Shown: positions 33,088 through 41,518 of the stretch, in pieces
How the letters are laid out: every line of letters begins with the position of its first letter
How positions within the stretch are numbered: the stretch's first letter is position 1
Assembly (NCBI RefSeq): GCF_036250735.1
Contig: NZ_CP109430.1
Coordinates: 496,001-560,000, forward strand
Length of the DNA: 64,000 nt
Source: Streptosporangium sp. NBC_01495
Lineage (GTDB): Bacteria; Actinomycetota; Actinomycetes; Streptosporangiales; Streptosporangiaceae
Direction of reading: 5' to 3'
Made by a program: the position numbers and the translations under genes
Notes under the pieces: model-generated
What the model was told of the DNA's origin: nothing
Seen by the model: the letters and a program-made list of their open reading frames with translations, nothing else
Databases searched by the model: none

Positions 33088-33932
33088 GCGCGGTGGCGCA
33101 CGACGACACCCGGCGGCACCCGGCCAGGGTCCTCCTCTACGTGGCGATGGCCGGAATCGTGGTGGTGAGCCTCTTCCCCTTCTTCTGGATGGTGGTCACC
33201 TCCCTCAAGCCGGATCCGGACATCTTCACCAGGACCCCGCAGTTCCTGCCGACGGATCCGATCCTGGACCGCTACACGGCCCTGTTCCAGGGCGCGGTGC
33301 CCCGGCAGTTCCTCAACTCGCTGATCGTGGCGGGGGCTACCACGGTCATCACCGGCCTGATCGCGCTCCTCGCCGGTTACGCGCTGGCCCGGTTCAAGAT
33401 CCCGCTGCGCAGGCACCTGCTCATCGTGATCCTGTCGATCCAGATGCTGCCGCAGACGGTCCTGGTCATCCCGCTGTTCGTGGTGCTGCGCAACACCGAC
33501 CTGCTGGGCACCTACCAGGGCCTGGTCATCTCGCACCTGGCGCTCACCGTCGGGCTGGCGACGTACATGCTGCGCAGCTTCTACCTCGACATCCCGGTGG
33601 AGATCGAGGAGTCGGCGATGGTGGACGGGGCGACCCGGATGCAGGCCGTCCGGCTGGTCGTCTTCCCGCTGGTCTGGCCGGGGCTGGCGGCCAGCTCCAT
33701 CTACGGGTTCATCACCTCGTGGAACGAGCTGATGTTCTCGGCCACCTACATGCAGCAGTCCTCGCGGGAGACCCTGCCGGTCGCGCTGCAGCAGTACTTC
33801 TCCAGCTACTACTCGGACTGGGGCGGGGTGATGGCCGCGAGCGTGATCTTCACGATCCCGGTGGTGATCTTCTTCCTGCTGGTCCAGAAGCGCCTGATGC
33901 AGGGCATGGTCGCGGGCGCCGTGAAGGGCTAG
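33084..33932 (+). CDS. ABC sugar transporter permease (MalG-like)
   Basis: A 282-residue protein from the GTG at 33084. The EAA loop is PVEIEESAMVDGATRMQAVRL, split here by the conserved Gly-Ala step. The typical entry is VVSLFPFFWMVVTSLKPDPD. It has six membrane segments. Upstream the same frame stays open inside the previous gene, but the GTGA overlap fixes the start. No ATP-binding gene follows; the next gene is the Gfo/Idh dehydrogenase, so the ATPase must come from elsewhere, as with shared MsiK-type ATPases in actinomycetes (inference). Confidence 0.93.
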   Translation: MSAVAHDDTRRHPARVLLYVAMAGIVVVSLFPFFWMVVTSLKPDPDIFTRTPQFLPTDPILDRYTALFQGAVPRQFLNSLIVAGATTVITGLIALLAGYALARFKIPLRRHLLIVILSIQMLPQTVLVIPLFVVLRNTDLLGTYQGLVISHLALTVGLATYMLRSFYLDIPVEIEESAMVDGATRMQAVRLVVFPLVWPGLAASSIYGFITSWNELMFSATYMQQSSRETLPVALQQYFSSYYSDWGGVMAASVIFTIPVVIFFLLVQKRLMQGMVAGAVKG

Positions 33933-33991
33933 GACCCTCCCGCGCCGGGCCCCTCCTCGTACTCCCCGTACGCCAAGAAAGGATTCACACA

Positions 33992-35104
33992 GTGTTGAAG
34001 CTCGGAGTGCTCGGTGTGGGCGCGATCGCGACCGTCGACTACGGCGTCCTGCCCAACCTGCACCACATCAAGGACAAGGTCGACCTCGTCGCGCTCTGCG
34101 ACCCGGTGGAGGAACGCGCCACCGACGCCGCCAAGCGCTTCGGTGCGGCGGAGGTGTACGGCTCGCTGGACGCGATGCTGGCCGAGTCCGACATCGACGC
34201 GGTGCTCAACCTGACCCCGATCCCGGCGCACGGCGCGACCTCGCTGCGGATCCTGCGGGCCGGGAAGCACCTGGCGACCGAGAAGCCGCTCGCCACCACG
34301 ATGGCCGACGCCGACGCGATCATCGAGGCCGCCGAGGCCGGGGGCCTGCGGGTGGTCTGCTCCCCGCCGAACATGCTCTACCCCACCCGGATCGAGGCCG
34401 CGCGGCTCATCCGCGAGGGCGTCATCGGCAAGGTGGCGTTCGCCAAGATCCGCGCGTCCCACGGCGGCCCGGCCTCGATGATGAACTGGCCGACCGACCC
34501 GACCTGGTTCTACCAGGAGGGCTCGGGGCCGCTCATGGACGTCGGCGTGTACGGGATCCACGAGGCGCTCGGCCTGCTCGGTCCCGCCAGGCGGGTGAGC
34601 GCCTTCTCCGCGATCACCGAGCCGACCCGCACGGTCCGCTCGGGGCCGTACGCGGGCAAGGAGATCACGGTGACCACCGACGACAACACCCTGATCATGC
34701 TGGACTTCGGCGGTGGCACGTTCGCGGTGATCGACGGGACGTTCAACGTCAACGCGGCCAAGGGGCCTCGGCTGGAGGTGTTCGGCCGGTCGGGCACGCT
34801 CAACCTGCCCAACAACCTCAACCAGAACGGCGGGCGCGGCATCGACCTGTTCCGGCTGGACGCGGCCGGGGGACTGAGCGGCTGGGTCGACCTCGACCTG
34901 GTCCACCTGGAGCCCGCCCAGCAGCGGGTCGACAGGCTGCGCCGGGCCCTGCTGGTCGACCACCTCGCCGACCTGGTGGCGGGCACGGCGACCCCGGTGA
35001 TGGGAGCCGACGTGGCCCGGCACGCACTGGAGATCATGCTCAAGGCCCACGAGTCGGCACGCGCGGGCCGGGTCCTCGACCTGGAGTCCACCTTCGCCTG
35101 GTGA
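33992..35104 (+). CDS. Gfo/Idh/MocA family oxidoreductase
   Basis: A 370-residue protein from the GTG at 33992, with AAAGGA upstream. The N-terminal Rossmann domain opens LKLGVLGVGAIATVDYG. The catalytic motif is ATEKPLA (EKP at 97-99). The C-terminal domain includes GSGPLMDVGVYGIHEALGLLG with the conserved Asp and His. Members oxidise or epimerise sugars and inositols with NAD(P). It is the last gene of the cluster and is followed by a strong bidirectional terminator. It probably acts on the imported sugar. Confidence 0.92.
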   Translation: MLKLGVLGVGAIATVDYGVLPNLHHIKDKVDLVALCDPVEERATDAAKRFGAAEVYGSLDAMLAESDIDAVLNLTPIPAHGATSLRILRAGKHLATEKPLATTMADADAIIEAAEAGGLRVVCSPPNMLYPTRIEAARLIREGVIGKVAFAKIRASHGGPASMMNWPTDPTWFYQEGSGPLMDVGVYGIHEALGLLGPARRVSAFSAITEPTRTVRSGPYAGKEITVTTDDNTLIMLDFGGGTFAVIDGTFNVNAAKGPRLEVFGRSGTLNLPNNLNQNGGRGIDLFRLDAAGGLSGWVDLDLVHLEPAQQRVDRLRRALLVDHLADLVAGTATPVMGADVARHALEIMLKAHESARAGRVLDLESTFAW

Positions 35105-35127
35105 CCGGCTCCGGCGGTGGGGGAGAC

Positions 35128-35160
35128 GGCCGGGACGCGCCTGGAGGGCGCGTCCCGGCC
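35128..35160. terminator. bidirectional hairpin terminator
   Basis: Perfect 14-base arms GGCCGGGACGCGCC (35128-35141) and GGCGCGTCCCGGCC (35147-35160), five-base loop. It separates the convergent cluster end and the leftward secreted protein gene. Confidence 0.85.
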
Positions 35161-35168
35161 GGGGTGGG

Positions 35169-35813
35169 TCAGAGGTCGCCGTTCTCGATGGCCTGCTTCA
35201 GGCCTGCCTGCGTCGCCTCGTGGGAGGAGACGCCGCCGGCGACGACGAAGTCGATCAGTGCGGTGTCCGCGTCGAAGGTGAGGTACTCGGTGACCTGGGT
35301 CTTCTCCGGGGTCAGCTTCTTGAAGACGATCTTCTGGTGCGTGACGACGTTGGGCAGCGACCAGGTGTCCGTCTCGTAGTAGAGGCCGGCCTTGTCGATG
35401 CGCTGCTGCGCGTGCGTGTTGCTGACGACGATCGAGCCCTCGTACGGGATCTCCTCGACCGCGGTGAAGTTGATGTTGCGCTTACCGGCCTGGGTCCAGT
35501 CCTTGTGGGTGACGACCCGCTTCAGGAACGAGTGCATGCCGAGGTGGTTGTTGATGTTCGAGTACGCCGAGAACACGTGCTTGACGGGGGCGTCGATCGT
35601 GATGGAGATGCTGTCCTTCGCCCGGCTCCGTCCTGATCCGGGGAGGGGCGGCGTGTTCTTGTAGAACTTGTAGGTGTCCCACGCCGTCTGCCACTCGGCG
35701 GCGAGCTGGGGGTCGCTCTCGGGGGTCTCCGCGCGGGCGGGGCCGGAGAAGGCGGTGAGGACGAGGGCCGCGGCGAGCAGCTGGGTCGCGAGGAGTCGAA
35801 GGTGCTTCTTCAC
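35169..35813 (-). CDS. secreted START/SRPBCC-like protein
   Basis: A 214-residue protein from the GTG at 35813; a GTG two codons upstream is an alternative. The signal peptide is MKKHLRLLATQLLAAALVLT with cleavage probably after GPARA. The mature part contains DSISITIDAPVKHVFSAYSN, typical of the START-like SRPBCC fold, and ends EATQAGLKQAIENGDL. It lies in the opposite direction to the catabolic cluster and alone. Upstream is an AT-rich region that is probably its promoter. Extracellular START-like proteins of actinomycetes have no known general role; lipid or polyketide binding is possible. Confidence 0.8.
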   Translation of the reverse strand: MKKHLRLLATQLLAAALVLTAFSGPARAETPESDPQLAAEWQTAWDTYKFYKNTPPLPGSGRSRAKDSISITIDAPVKHVFSAYSNINNHLGMHSFLKRVVTHKDWTQAGKRNINFTAVEEIPYEGSIVVSNTHAQQRIDKAGLYYETDTWSLPNVVTHQKIVFKKLTPEKTQVTEYLTFDADTALIDFVVAGGVSSHEATQAGLKQAIENGDL

Positions 35814-35829
35814 GTACACCCCAAGGGGA

Positions 35830-35935
35830 GACAATAGGTACAAGTGATCTTTTATCGCATGCTGCCGCGATCTATGTATTTTTGCGGTGAAGAGGGAAAA
35901 AAATCTTTTTGTGGCGTTGTGTACGGATGAGTGAG
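35830..35935 (-). promoter_or_regulatory. AT-rich promoter region of the secreted protein gene
   Basis: This stretch is much richer in A/T than its surroundings (for example 35847-35857 and 35876-35918, with runs of A and T). It lies just upstream of the leftward secreted-protein gene. No convincing -35/-10 pair can be chosen by eye. Confidence 0.4.
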
Positions 35936-36045
35936 GGTCACGGCTCCGCCACGACGACACCCCGGGGCCCGGGTCTCGGAGGGCACACGAGGCCCGGAGG
36001 ACACGCGACGGGGAGAGGTCCCGGTGCGGTCCCGTCCCGCGACGG

Positions 36046-37500
36046 TCAGGCGCGTTCCTGCCGGGGCAGGACCACCTCCCGCAGGATGAGCAGGATGGCC
36101 GCGACCAGCGGGATGCCGAGCAGCGCGCCCACCACGCCGAGCAGCGCGCCACCCAGCAGGGCGCCCACGATCGTGGCGAGCGGCGGCACGTCGACCGAGC
36201 TCTTCATCACGGCCGGGGCGATCCAGTAGTTCTCGATCTGCTGGTAGATCGTGAAGAAGACGAGGCAGACGATGCCGACGGTCGGGGAGACGAAGAACCC
36301 CACCAGGGAGGCGACTCCCGCGCCGATGAAGGCACCGACCAGGGGGATGAGGTCGGTGAGCGCCACGATCAGGGCGAGCGCCAGGGCGTACGGGACCTGC
36401 ATGATGCTCAGGAAGAAGAAGGTCGTCACACCGGCGATGAGCGAGATGATCAGGTTCCCGGCGACGTAGCCGCCGATGCTGTCGATGATCTGGTCGCCGA
36501 GCAGGGTCGCGCGGGTCCGGCGGGACCGGGGGACGAGGCGGTAGGCCATCTTCTTGAGCGACTTCAGCGAGCCCAGGAAGTACAGCGTCAGCACCAGCAC
36601 CGTCAGCGAGTTGAAGACCGCCCCGATGAGGACCGACCCGATGCCGAGCACGCCGCCGAACATCTGGGTGCCGAAGTCGCCGCTCGTCACGTACTGCTGG
36701 AGCTTCTCCAGCAGTTGGAAGCGCTGGTCCAGGTCGCGGATCATCGGGTTGTTCTGCAGCTCCTGGACGTACTGGGGAAGCTGGTCGACGAACTGGGTGG
36801 ACTGGGTGGTCAGCGGGGGCACCACGGCCAGGCCGAAGCCGACGAAGACGAGGATGACGCCCAGGAAGACGATGGTGATGGCCCCCACGCGCGGGACGTT
36901 CCACCGCTGGAGGACCTCGACGGCCGGGTTCAGGCCGATGGCCAGGAAGAGCGAGACGATGATGAGGATCAGCACCGAGCTCGCGCTCGCGACGGCCTGC
37001 ACCAGCCACCAGGCGGTGAGCACGCCCAGGGCGGCGGTGAAGCCGAACACGAACGGGTTGTTGCTCATCGCGCGCCCGGGACGGCCGAACGGGAGACCCG
37101 ACGCGGCCCCCGGGGGCGCGGTCGTGCTCGCGGATGCGGCCGCCGCGCCCGCGGAGTCGCCGGGGACCGCGGGCGGGGTGTCCGGCAGGACCAGGGGGCC
37201 CGCGGAGGTCAGGATCGGCTCGGGCTCGGCGGGGTCCGCGGGCACGGCGGCCGGTCCGGCCCCGGTCGATCCGGCTGACGCGGCGGGCGCGGTTGGCGCG
37301 GCGGCTCCGGCCGGTGAAGCCGGTCCGGCCGATCCCGCAGGCTCGGCCGGCCGGGGGGATCCGGTCGAGTCGGGCGATGCGGCGAGTTCGGCGGCTCCGG
37401 CGGGTGAAGCCGGGGCGCCCGCCTCCGTCGACGGAACGCGGGGGGCGGGCGGGGATGTCGCCGCCGCTGTGGCGCGGTCAGCGGAGATGGGCTCGGGCAC
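36046..37500 (-). CDS. AI-2E family (PerM-like) membrane transporter with disordered N-terminus
   Basis: A 484-residue protein. The first ~140 residues are a Pro/Ala/Ser/Gly-rich, probably disordered cytoplasmic tail. The remaining ~340 residues form the eight-helix AI-2E exporter core: NPFVFGFTAALGVLTAWWL, SLFLAIGLNPAVEVLQR, TLYFLGSLKSLKKMAYRLVP, GGYVAGNLIISLIAGVTTFF and IVALTDLIPLVGAFIGAGVA. Despite the family name, most members have no proven role in autoinducer export. A monocistronic leftward gene. Confidence 0.9.
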   Translation of the reverse strand: MPEPISADRATAAATSPPAPRVPSTEAGAPASPAGAAELAASPDSTGSPRPAEPAGSAGPASPAGAAAPTAPAASAGSTGAGPAAVPADPAEPEPILTSAGPLVLPDTPPAVPGDSAGAAAASASTTAPPGAASGLPFGRPGRAMSNNPFVFGFTAALGVLTAWWLVQAVASASSVLILIIVSLFLAIGLNPAVEVLQRWNVPRVGAITIVFLGVILVFVGFGLAVVPPLTTQSTQFVDQLPQYVQELQNNPMIRDLDQRFQLLEKLQQYVTSGDFGTQMFGGVLGIGSVLIGAVFNSLTVLVLTLYFLGSLKSLKKMAYRLVPRSRRTRATLLGDQIIDSIGGYVAGNLIISLIAGVTTFFFLSIMQVPYALALALIVALTDLIPLVGAFIGAGVASLVGFFVSPTVGIVCLVFFTIYQQIENYWIAPAVMKSSVDVPPLATIVGALLGGALLGVVGALLGIPLVAAILLILREVVLPRQERA

Positions 37501-37603
37501 CAGCAGCCACTGCCCTTTCCATGGAGAGATAGTCGGCTTCCGCCCACCGTACTTTCCCTGGTCGCCGCATGGTTCCGAGCGGGATGGGCCCCCGGGGGCG
37601 CCG

Positions 37604-38818
37604 TCAGGTCATGTTGACGTACTGGCGGGGGCGCAGGGCGTGGCCGCGAAGCGCGGCCAGGGCGGCGGAGCGGCCGGCGGGGGTGAGGCGGCCGTCGACG
37701 CGCAGGCCGAAGGCGTCCAGGCGCTTGCCCAGCTCGGTGAGCGAGGCGTCGACCTCCAGGGTCTGCCACTCCGCGCAGTCGATCACGGCGGTGACGTGGT
37801 CGAGGTCGGCGGGGGCGCCGTCGGCGAGCAGCATCAGCGCCACCTCCCTGGCCGAGGCGCGGAAGCCGTTCTCCCCCGACGCGGGGGCGAGCAGGGCGGC
37901 GGCCGCGGTCTCCCAGAGCAGGTCGGCGTCGCCGAGCAGGCGCTCGCCCGCCGGGGTGGTCACCAGACGCCTGCCGGTCTGGCGCAGCGCGCCCATCTGG
38001 CCCTGGGCCACCTCGCGGACGGTGGCGAGCTCCGCGCCGCTCCAGGTGCTCTCGGCGAGCACGGAACGGGCGAGGTTGTGCCGCTGGGTCAGCGGGATGC
38101 CTCCGGGGCGGCGGCCCACGGTCAGCAGCCAGCGCAGCGCTCCCAGGTGGGCCTCGTCCGGTGCGGGGATGGGCGCGTGCAGCCGGACCTCGAAGGGCTG
38201 GGCGAGCTCGCGCCAGGCGGTGCCCCGGCCGAGGACCCAGCGGTTGAGCCGCTCGCCCTGGACCCGGTGCAGCCAGTTGTCGCCGCCCAGCTCGGGGCGG
38301 GACGTGGTGAGCCAGTGGCTGGTGAGCTTCTGCCGCTCGGCGGGGTCGGGGACGAGCTCACCGGAGACGATGGCCAGCTCCAGCGCGGCCGAGCAGGCGC
38401 CGTGCGCGCCCAGCTCCTCGGGGCCCATGATCGAGCTCCACCGCAGCTCGGGCACGTCGGGCGGGAGCACGCCCGTCGCGTCCAGGGCGGCCTGGTACGC
38501 GGCCATCCCCGCGTCCTCGCCCAGGCGCGCGTAGGTGCGCAGGATCTGGGTGGTCGTGGACGACGAGCAGAGGGCGGCGTAGCGCTCAAGGCCGCCCAGC
38601 CGCAGCAACCGGCCCAGCGCGCGGGCGATCGCCGGGCGGTCTCCGGTGACCTTGGAGGGCAGGGTGTACCAGAGAAACTCGCACACGTTGAGCTCGGTGA
38701 TCGTTTCCAGTGGCTCGCCGCCGGTCAGCCAGTCGATCGCGCTGCGGGCGTGTTCGGCGGAGGCGGGCTCGGAACGCTCCAGCTCCAACAGGAGTGCGGC
38801 CACGTCCGGTGCAGGCAT
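37604..38818 (-). CDS. uncharacterised conserved protein
   Basis: A 404-residue protein from the ATG at 38818 (MPAPDVAALLLELERSEPAS). It is mostly helical and soluble, with no signal peptide or membrane segment. Readable stretches include INVCEFLWYTLPSKV-like ELNVCEFLWYTLPSK, YARLGEDAGMAAYQAALDAT, TQRHNLARSVLAESTWSG and AGERLLGDADLLWETAAAAL. The C-terminus ends RGHALRPRQYVNMT. The general look recalls actinomycete proteins annotated only as hypothetical. No ribosome site is evident before the ATG, so it may be leaderless or start at the upstream ATG (38881). Confidence 0.75.
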   Translation of the reverse strand: MPAPDVAALLLELERSEPASAEHARSAIDWLTGGEPLETITELNVCEFLWYTLPSKVTGDRPAIARALGRLLRLGGLERYAALCSSSTTTQILRTYARLGEDAGMAAYQAALDATGVLPPDVPELRWSSIMGPEELGAHGACSAALELAIVSGELVPDPAERQKLTSHWLTTSRPELGGDNWLHRVQGERLNRWVLGRGTAWRELAQPFEVRLHAPIPAPDEAHLGALRWLLTVGRRPGGIPLTQRHNLARSVLAESTWSGAELATVREVAQGQMGALRQTGRRLVTTPAGERLLGDADLLWETAAAALLAPASGENGFRASAREVALMLLADGAPADLDHVTAVIDCAEWQTLEVDASLTELGKRLDAFGLRVDGRLTPAGRSAALAALRGHALRPRQYVNMT

Positions 38819-38928
38819 GCTTCGAAGTCTGCCGTATGCGGGCCTGCTCTGACGATGAACGTGACGTAATGGATCCTGCACGGTGCCTACCCTAGGAAAT
38901 GTCTTCTAAGTGGCTCATATGCGGACGC

Positions 38929-40545
38929 TCAGATCCAGCCCTTCTTGAAAAGCATTCGTGAACTCCACTCGGCGTACGGGATGATCTCGGCGGTGAGCAC
39001 CGGGTAGAGCCACCAGAAGTTGACGAGCGCCAGCAGGGCGAAGGCTCCCACGACCGCGGCGCCGACGATCCGGCGCCCCTGCGGGGCGCTCACCGGGCCG
39101 AGGATCAGCCCGGCCGCGAGCACGATCGCCAGGATCATGAAGGGGACCATGGGGATCGCGTAGAACAGGAACATGGTCCGGCTGTCGGCGATCGCCCAGT
39201 AGAACCAGGGGAGCCAGCCGGCGGCGTAGCCGAGGAGCACGGCTCCGGCCCGCCAGTCGCGGGTGGCGACGTACCAGGCGATCATGGCGATGAGGGCGGC
39301 CAGGCCCCCGTACCAGATGACCGGGGTGCCGACCCCGAGGACGGCCTGCGAGCAGCTGTCGGCGCCACAGGCGCCCTTGGGGCTCTCGTAGAAGAACGCC
39401 ACCGGGCGCAGCAGCAGCGGCCAGCTCCACGGGTCGGACTCGTAGTTGTGCGGCGTCGCCAGCCCGGTGTGGAAGCCGAGCACCTGGAAGTGGTAGCTCA
39501 GCCACGACCGGAACGAGTCGAAGACGAAGAACACCGGGCCCTGCGAGGTCGCCTGGGCCCAGTTGCGGCCCCAGCCGCCCGCGGAGACGAACCAGCCGGC
39601 CCAGGAGGCGATGTAGGTGACGGCGGGCAGCAGGGCGAGGGCCGGAAGGGCGCTCGGCAGGTCCTTGCTGAAGACCCCGCCGTACGGTCTGCGCAGGCCG
39701 ATCGCCCGGCGGGCGCCCGCGTCCCAGACCAGCGACATCACCGCGAAGGCGACGAGGAAGAAGACCCCCGACCACTTGACCGCGCAGGCCGCGCCCAGGC
39801 ACAGACCGGCCGCGATCCGCCACGGCCGCACCCCCAGCCACGGACCGTGGTCACTCATCGGCGAGGTCTCGTACCAGGCCACCAGCCGCTCCCGGGCCTG
39901 GTCGCGGTCGGCGACCAGGCAGGCGAAGGCCGCCAGCACCCAGAACATCAGGAAGATGTCGAGCAGCGCGGTGCGCGACAGCACGTAGTGCAGGCCGTCG
40001 AGGGACAGCAGGAACCCGGCCAGGCAGCCCAGCATGGTCGAGCGGGTCATCCGGCGGGCGACCCTGGCCAGGATCAGGATCGACAGCACCCCGACCACCG
40101 CGCCGGCGAACCGCCAGCCGTAGGGGTTCATGCCGAAGATCTGCTCGCCCAGGCCGATCATCCACTTGCCCAGCGGCGGGTGGACCACGTAGGAGGCGCA
40201 CTTGTCGAGCTCGGCGGGCGCGCACTGCTGCCAGATCCCGGTGCCGCCCCCCATCAGGATCTTGTCGGCGTCCTTGACGACGTTGTGCTCGGCACCGAAG
40301 TTGAGCAGCGCCCAGGCGTCCTTGGCGTAGTACGTCTCGTCGAACATGACCGCGCGCGGATGGCCGAGGTTCGTGAAGCGCAGGATCGCCCCGAACGCCG
40401 TGACCAGCAGCGGACCCAGCCAGCCCCACAGGGCGCCACCGGGCATCGGCGGCACCAGCCGGTCGCGCGCCGAGCCCCGCCACCCGCCGGGCGGCTTGGG
40501 CTCCGGCTGCTCTGGCGCCTGATTGGTGAAGTCGGTCACGGCCAC
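38929..40545 (-). CDS. dolichyl-phosphate-mannose-type protein O-mannosyltransferase, copy 1
   Basis: About 538 residues from a GTG at 40545 (or 40539). The PMT catalytic acidic pair is in FDETYYAKDAW in the first extracytoplasmic loop. Conserved motifs are HPPLGKWMIGLGEQIFGMNP, RTALLDIFLMFWVLAAFACL and KWSGVFFLVAFAVMSLVWDA. It has about eleven hydrophobic segments. In mycobacteria the orthologous position (divergent from rsmI) holds the protein mannosyltransferase Rv1002c (known context). It mannosylates secreted proteins with polyprenyl-P-mannose. It is an inverted near-duplicate of the gene at 41519. Confidence 0.93.
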   Translation of the reverse strand: MAVTDFTNQAPEQPEPKPPGGWRGSARDRLVPPMPGGALWGWLGPLLVTAFGAILRFTNLGHPRAVMFDETYYAKDAWALLNFGAEHNVVKDADKILMGGGTGIWQQCAPAELDKCASYVVHPPLGKWMIGLGEQIFGMNPYGWRFAGAVVGVLSILILARVARRMTRSTMLGCLAGFLLSLDGLHYVLSRTALLDIFLMFWVLAAFACLVADRDQARERLVAWYETSPMSDHGPWLGVRPWRIAAGLCLGAACAVKWSGVFFLVAFAVMSLVWDAGARRAIGLRRPYGGVFSKDLPSALPALALLPAVTYIASWAGWFVSAGGWGRNWAQATSQGPVFFVFDSFRSWLSYHFQVLGFHTGLATPHNYESDPWSWPLLLRPVAFFYESPKGACGADSCSQAVLGVGTPVIWYGGLAALIAMIAWYVATRDWRAGAVLLGYAAGWLPWFYWAIADSRTMFLFYAIPMVPFMILAIVLAAGLILGPVSAPQGRRIVGAAVVGAFALLALVNFWWLYPVLTAEIIPYAEWSSRMLFKKGWI

Positions 40546-40660
40546 CCGGACATCGTACGGTCCTCTCACCGCCCCCAGCTCAGGAAAAATCTGCCGGATG
40601 CCCAATTCTGGAACTTCTCCCCAGGCCGGGGGGCCATCCGAAATGCGGGAGGATGGAGCG

Positions 40661-41497
40661 GTGACGGACAACGGCAGGCTTGTGCTGGCAGGGGCTCCGA
40701 TCGGGCAGGTGGGCGACGCCTCGCCCCGGCTGCGGCTGGCGCTGGAGAGTGCCGACGTGGTCGCGGCGGAGGACACCCGGAGGCTGCGCCGCCTGGCGGG
40801 TGAGCTGGGCGCGGAGATCGGCGGCCGGGTCGTCTCCTACTACGACGCCAACGAGGCCGGGCGGGCCGCGGAGCTCCTCCAGGCCCTCAAGGACGGCAAG
40901 ACCGTGCTGGTGATCACCGACGCGGGCATGCCCGGCGTCTCCGACCCCGGTTACCGCCTCACCCACCTGGCGGTCGAGGCGGGGATCACGGTCACCTCGC
41001 TGCCGGGACCGTCCGCGGTGACCACGGCGCTGGCCGTCTCGGGGCTGCCCAGCGACCGGTTCTGCTTCGAGGGCTTCCCGCCGCGCAAGTCCGGTGAGCG
41101 CTCCCGCAGGCTCTCGGCGCTCGCGGAGGAGGAGCGCACGATGGTCTTCTTCGAGGCGCCGCACCGGCTGCACGTCGCGCTGGCGGCGATGGCGGAGGCG
41201 TTCGGCGCCGACCGGGGGGCGGCGGTCTGCCGGGAGCTCACCAAGACGTACGAGGAGGTGCGGCGGGGCGGTCTCGGGGAGCTGGCCGAGTGGGCCGCCG
41301 GGGGTGTCAGGGGGGAGATCACGGTCGTCGTCGCGGGGTACGCCGGGCAGGCCCTGCCGCCGGTGATCGGGGACCTGGTCGAGGAGGTGGCACGCCGGGA
41401 GGAGACGGGGGTGCCGAGAAAGCAGGCGATCGTGGATGTGGCGAAGGCGGCGGGAATTCCCAAACGCGATCTTTATGACGCTGTCCATCGCGGCTGA
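40661..41497 (+). CDS. rsmI: 16S rRNA (cytidine-1402-2'-O)-methyltransferase RsmI
   Basis: A 278-residue protein from the GTG at 40661, with GGGAGGA upstream. It is a tetrapyrrole-methylase-fold SAM methyltransferase: LVLAGAPIGQVGDASPRLRL, VVAAEDTRRLRRLAGEL, VITDAGMPGVSDPGYRLTHL and PGPSAVTTALAVSGLPSDRF. The usual PTPIGNLGD motif reads GAPIGQVGD here. It methylates C1402 of 16S rRNA with RsmH. It is divergent from mannosyltransferase copy 1 and 21 bases before copy 2. Full length for the family. Confidence 0.94.
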   Translation: MTDNGRLVLAGAPIGQVGDASPRLRLALESADVVAAEDTRRLRRLAGELGAEIGGRVVSYYDANEAGRAAELLQALKDGKTVLVITDAGMPGVSDPGYRLTHLAVEAGITVTSLPGPSAVTTALAVSGLPSDRFCFEGFPPRKSGERSRRLSALAEEERTMVFFEAPHRLHVALAAMAEAFGADRGAAVCRELTKTYEEVRRGGLGELAEWAAGGVRGEITVVVAGYAGQALPPVIGDLVEEVARREETGVPRKQAIVDVAKAAGIPKRDLYDAVHRG

Positions 41498-41518
41498 TTT
41501 ATCACCATAATTGCCCGA

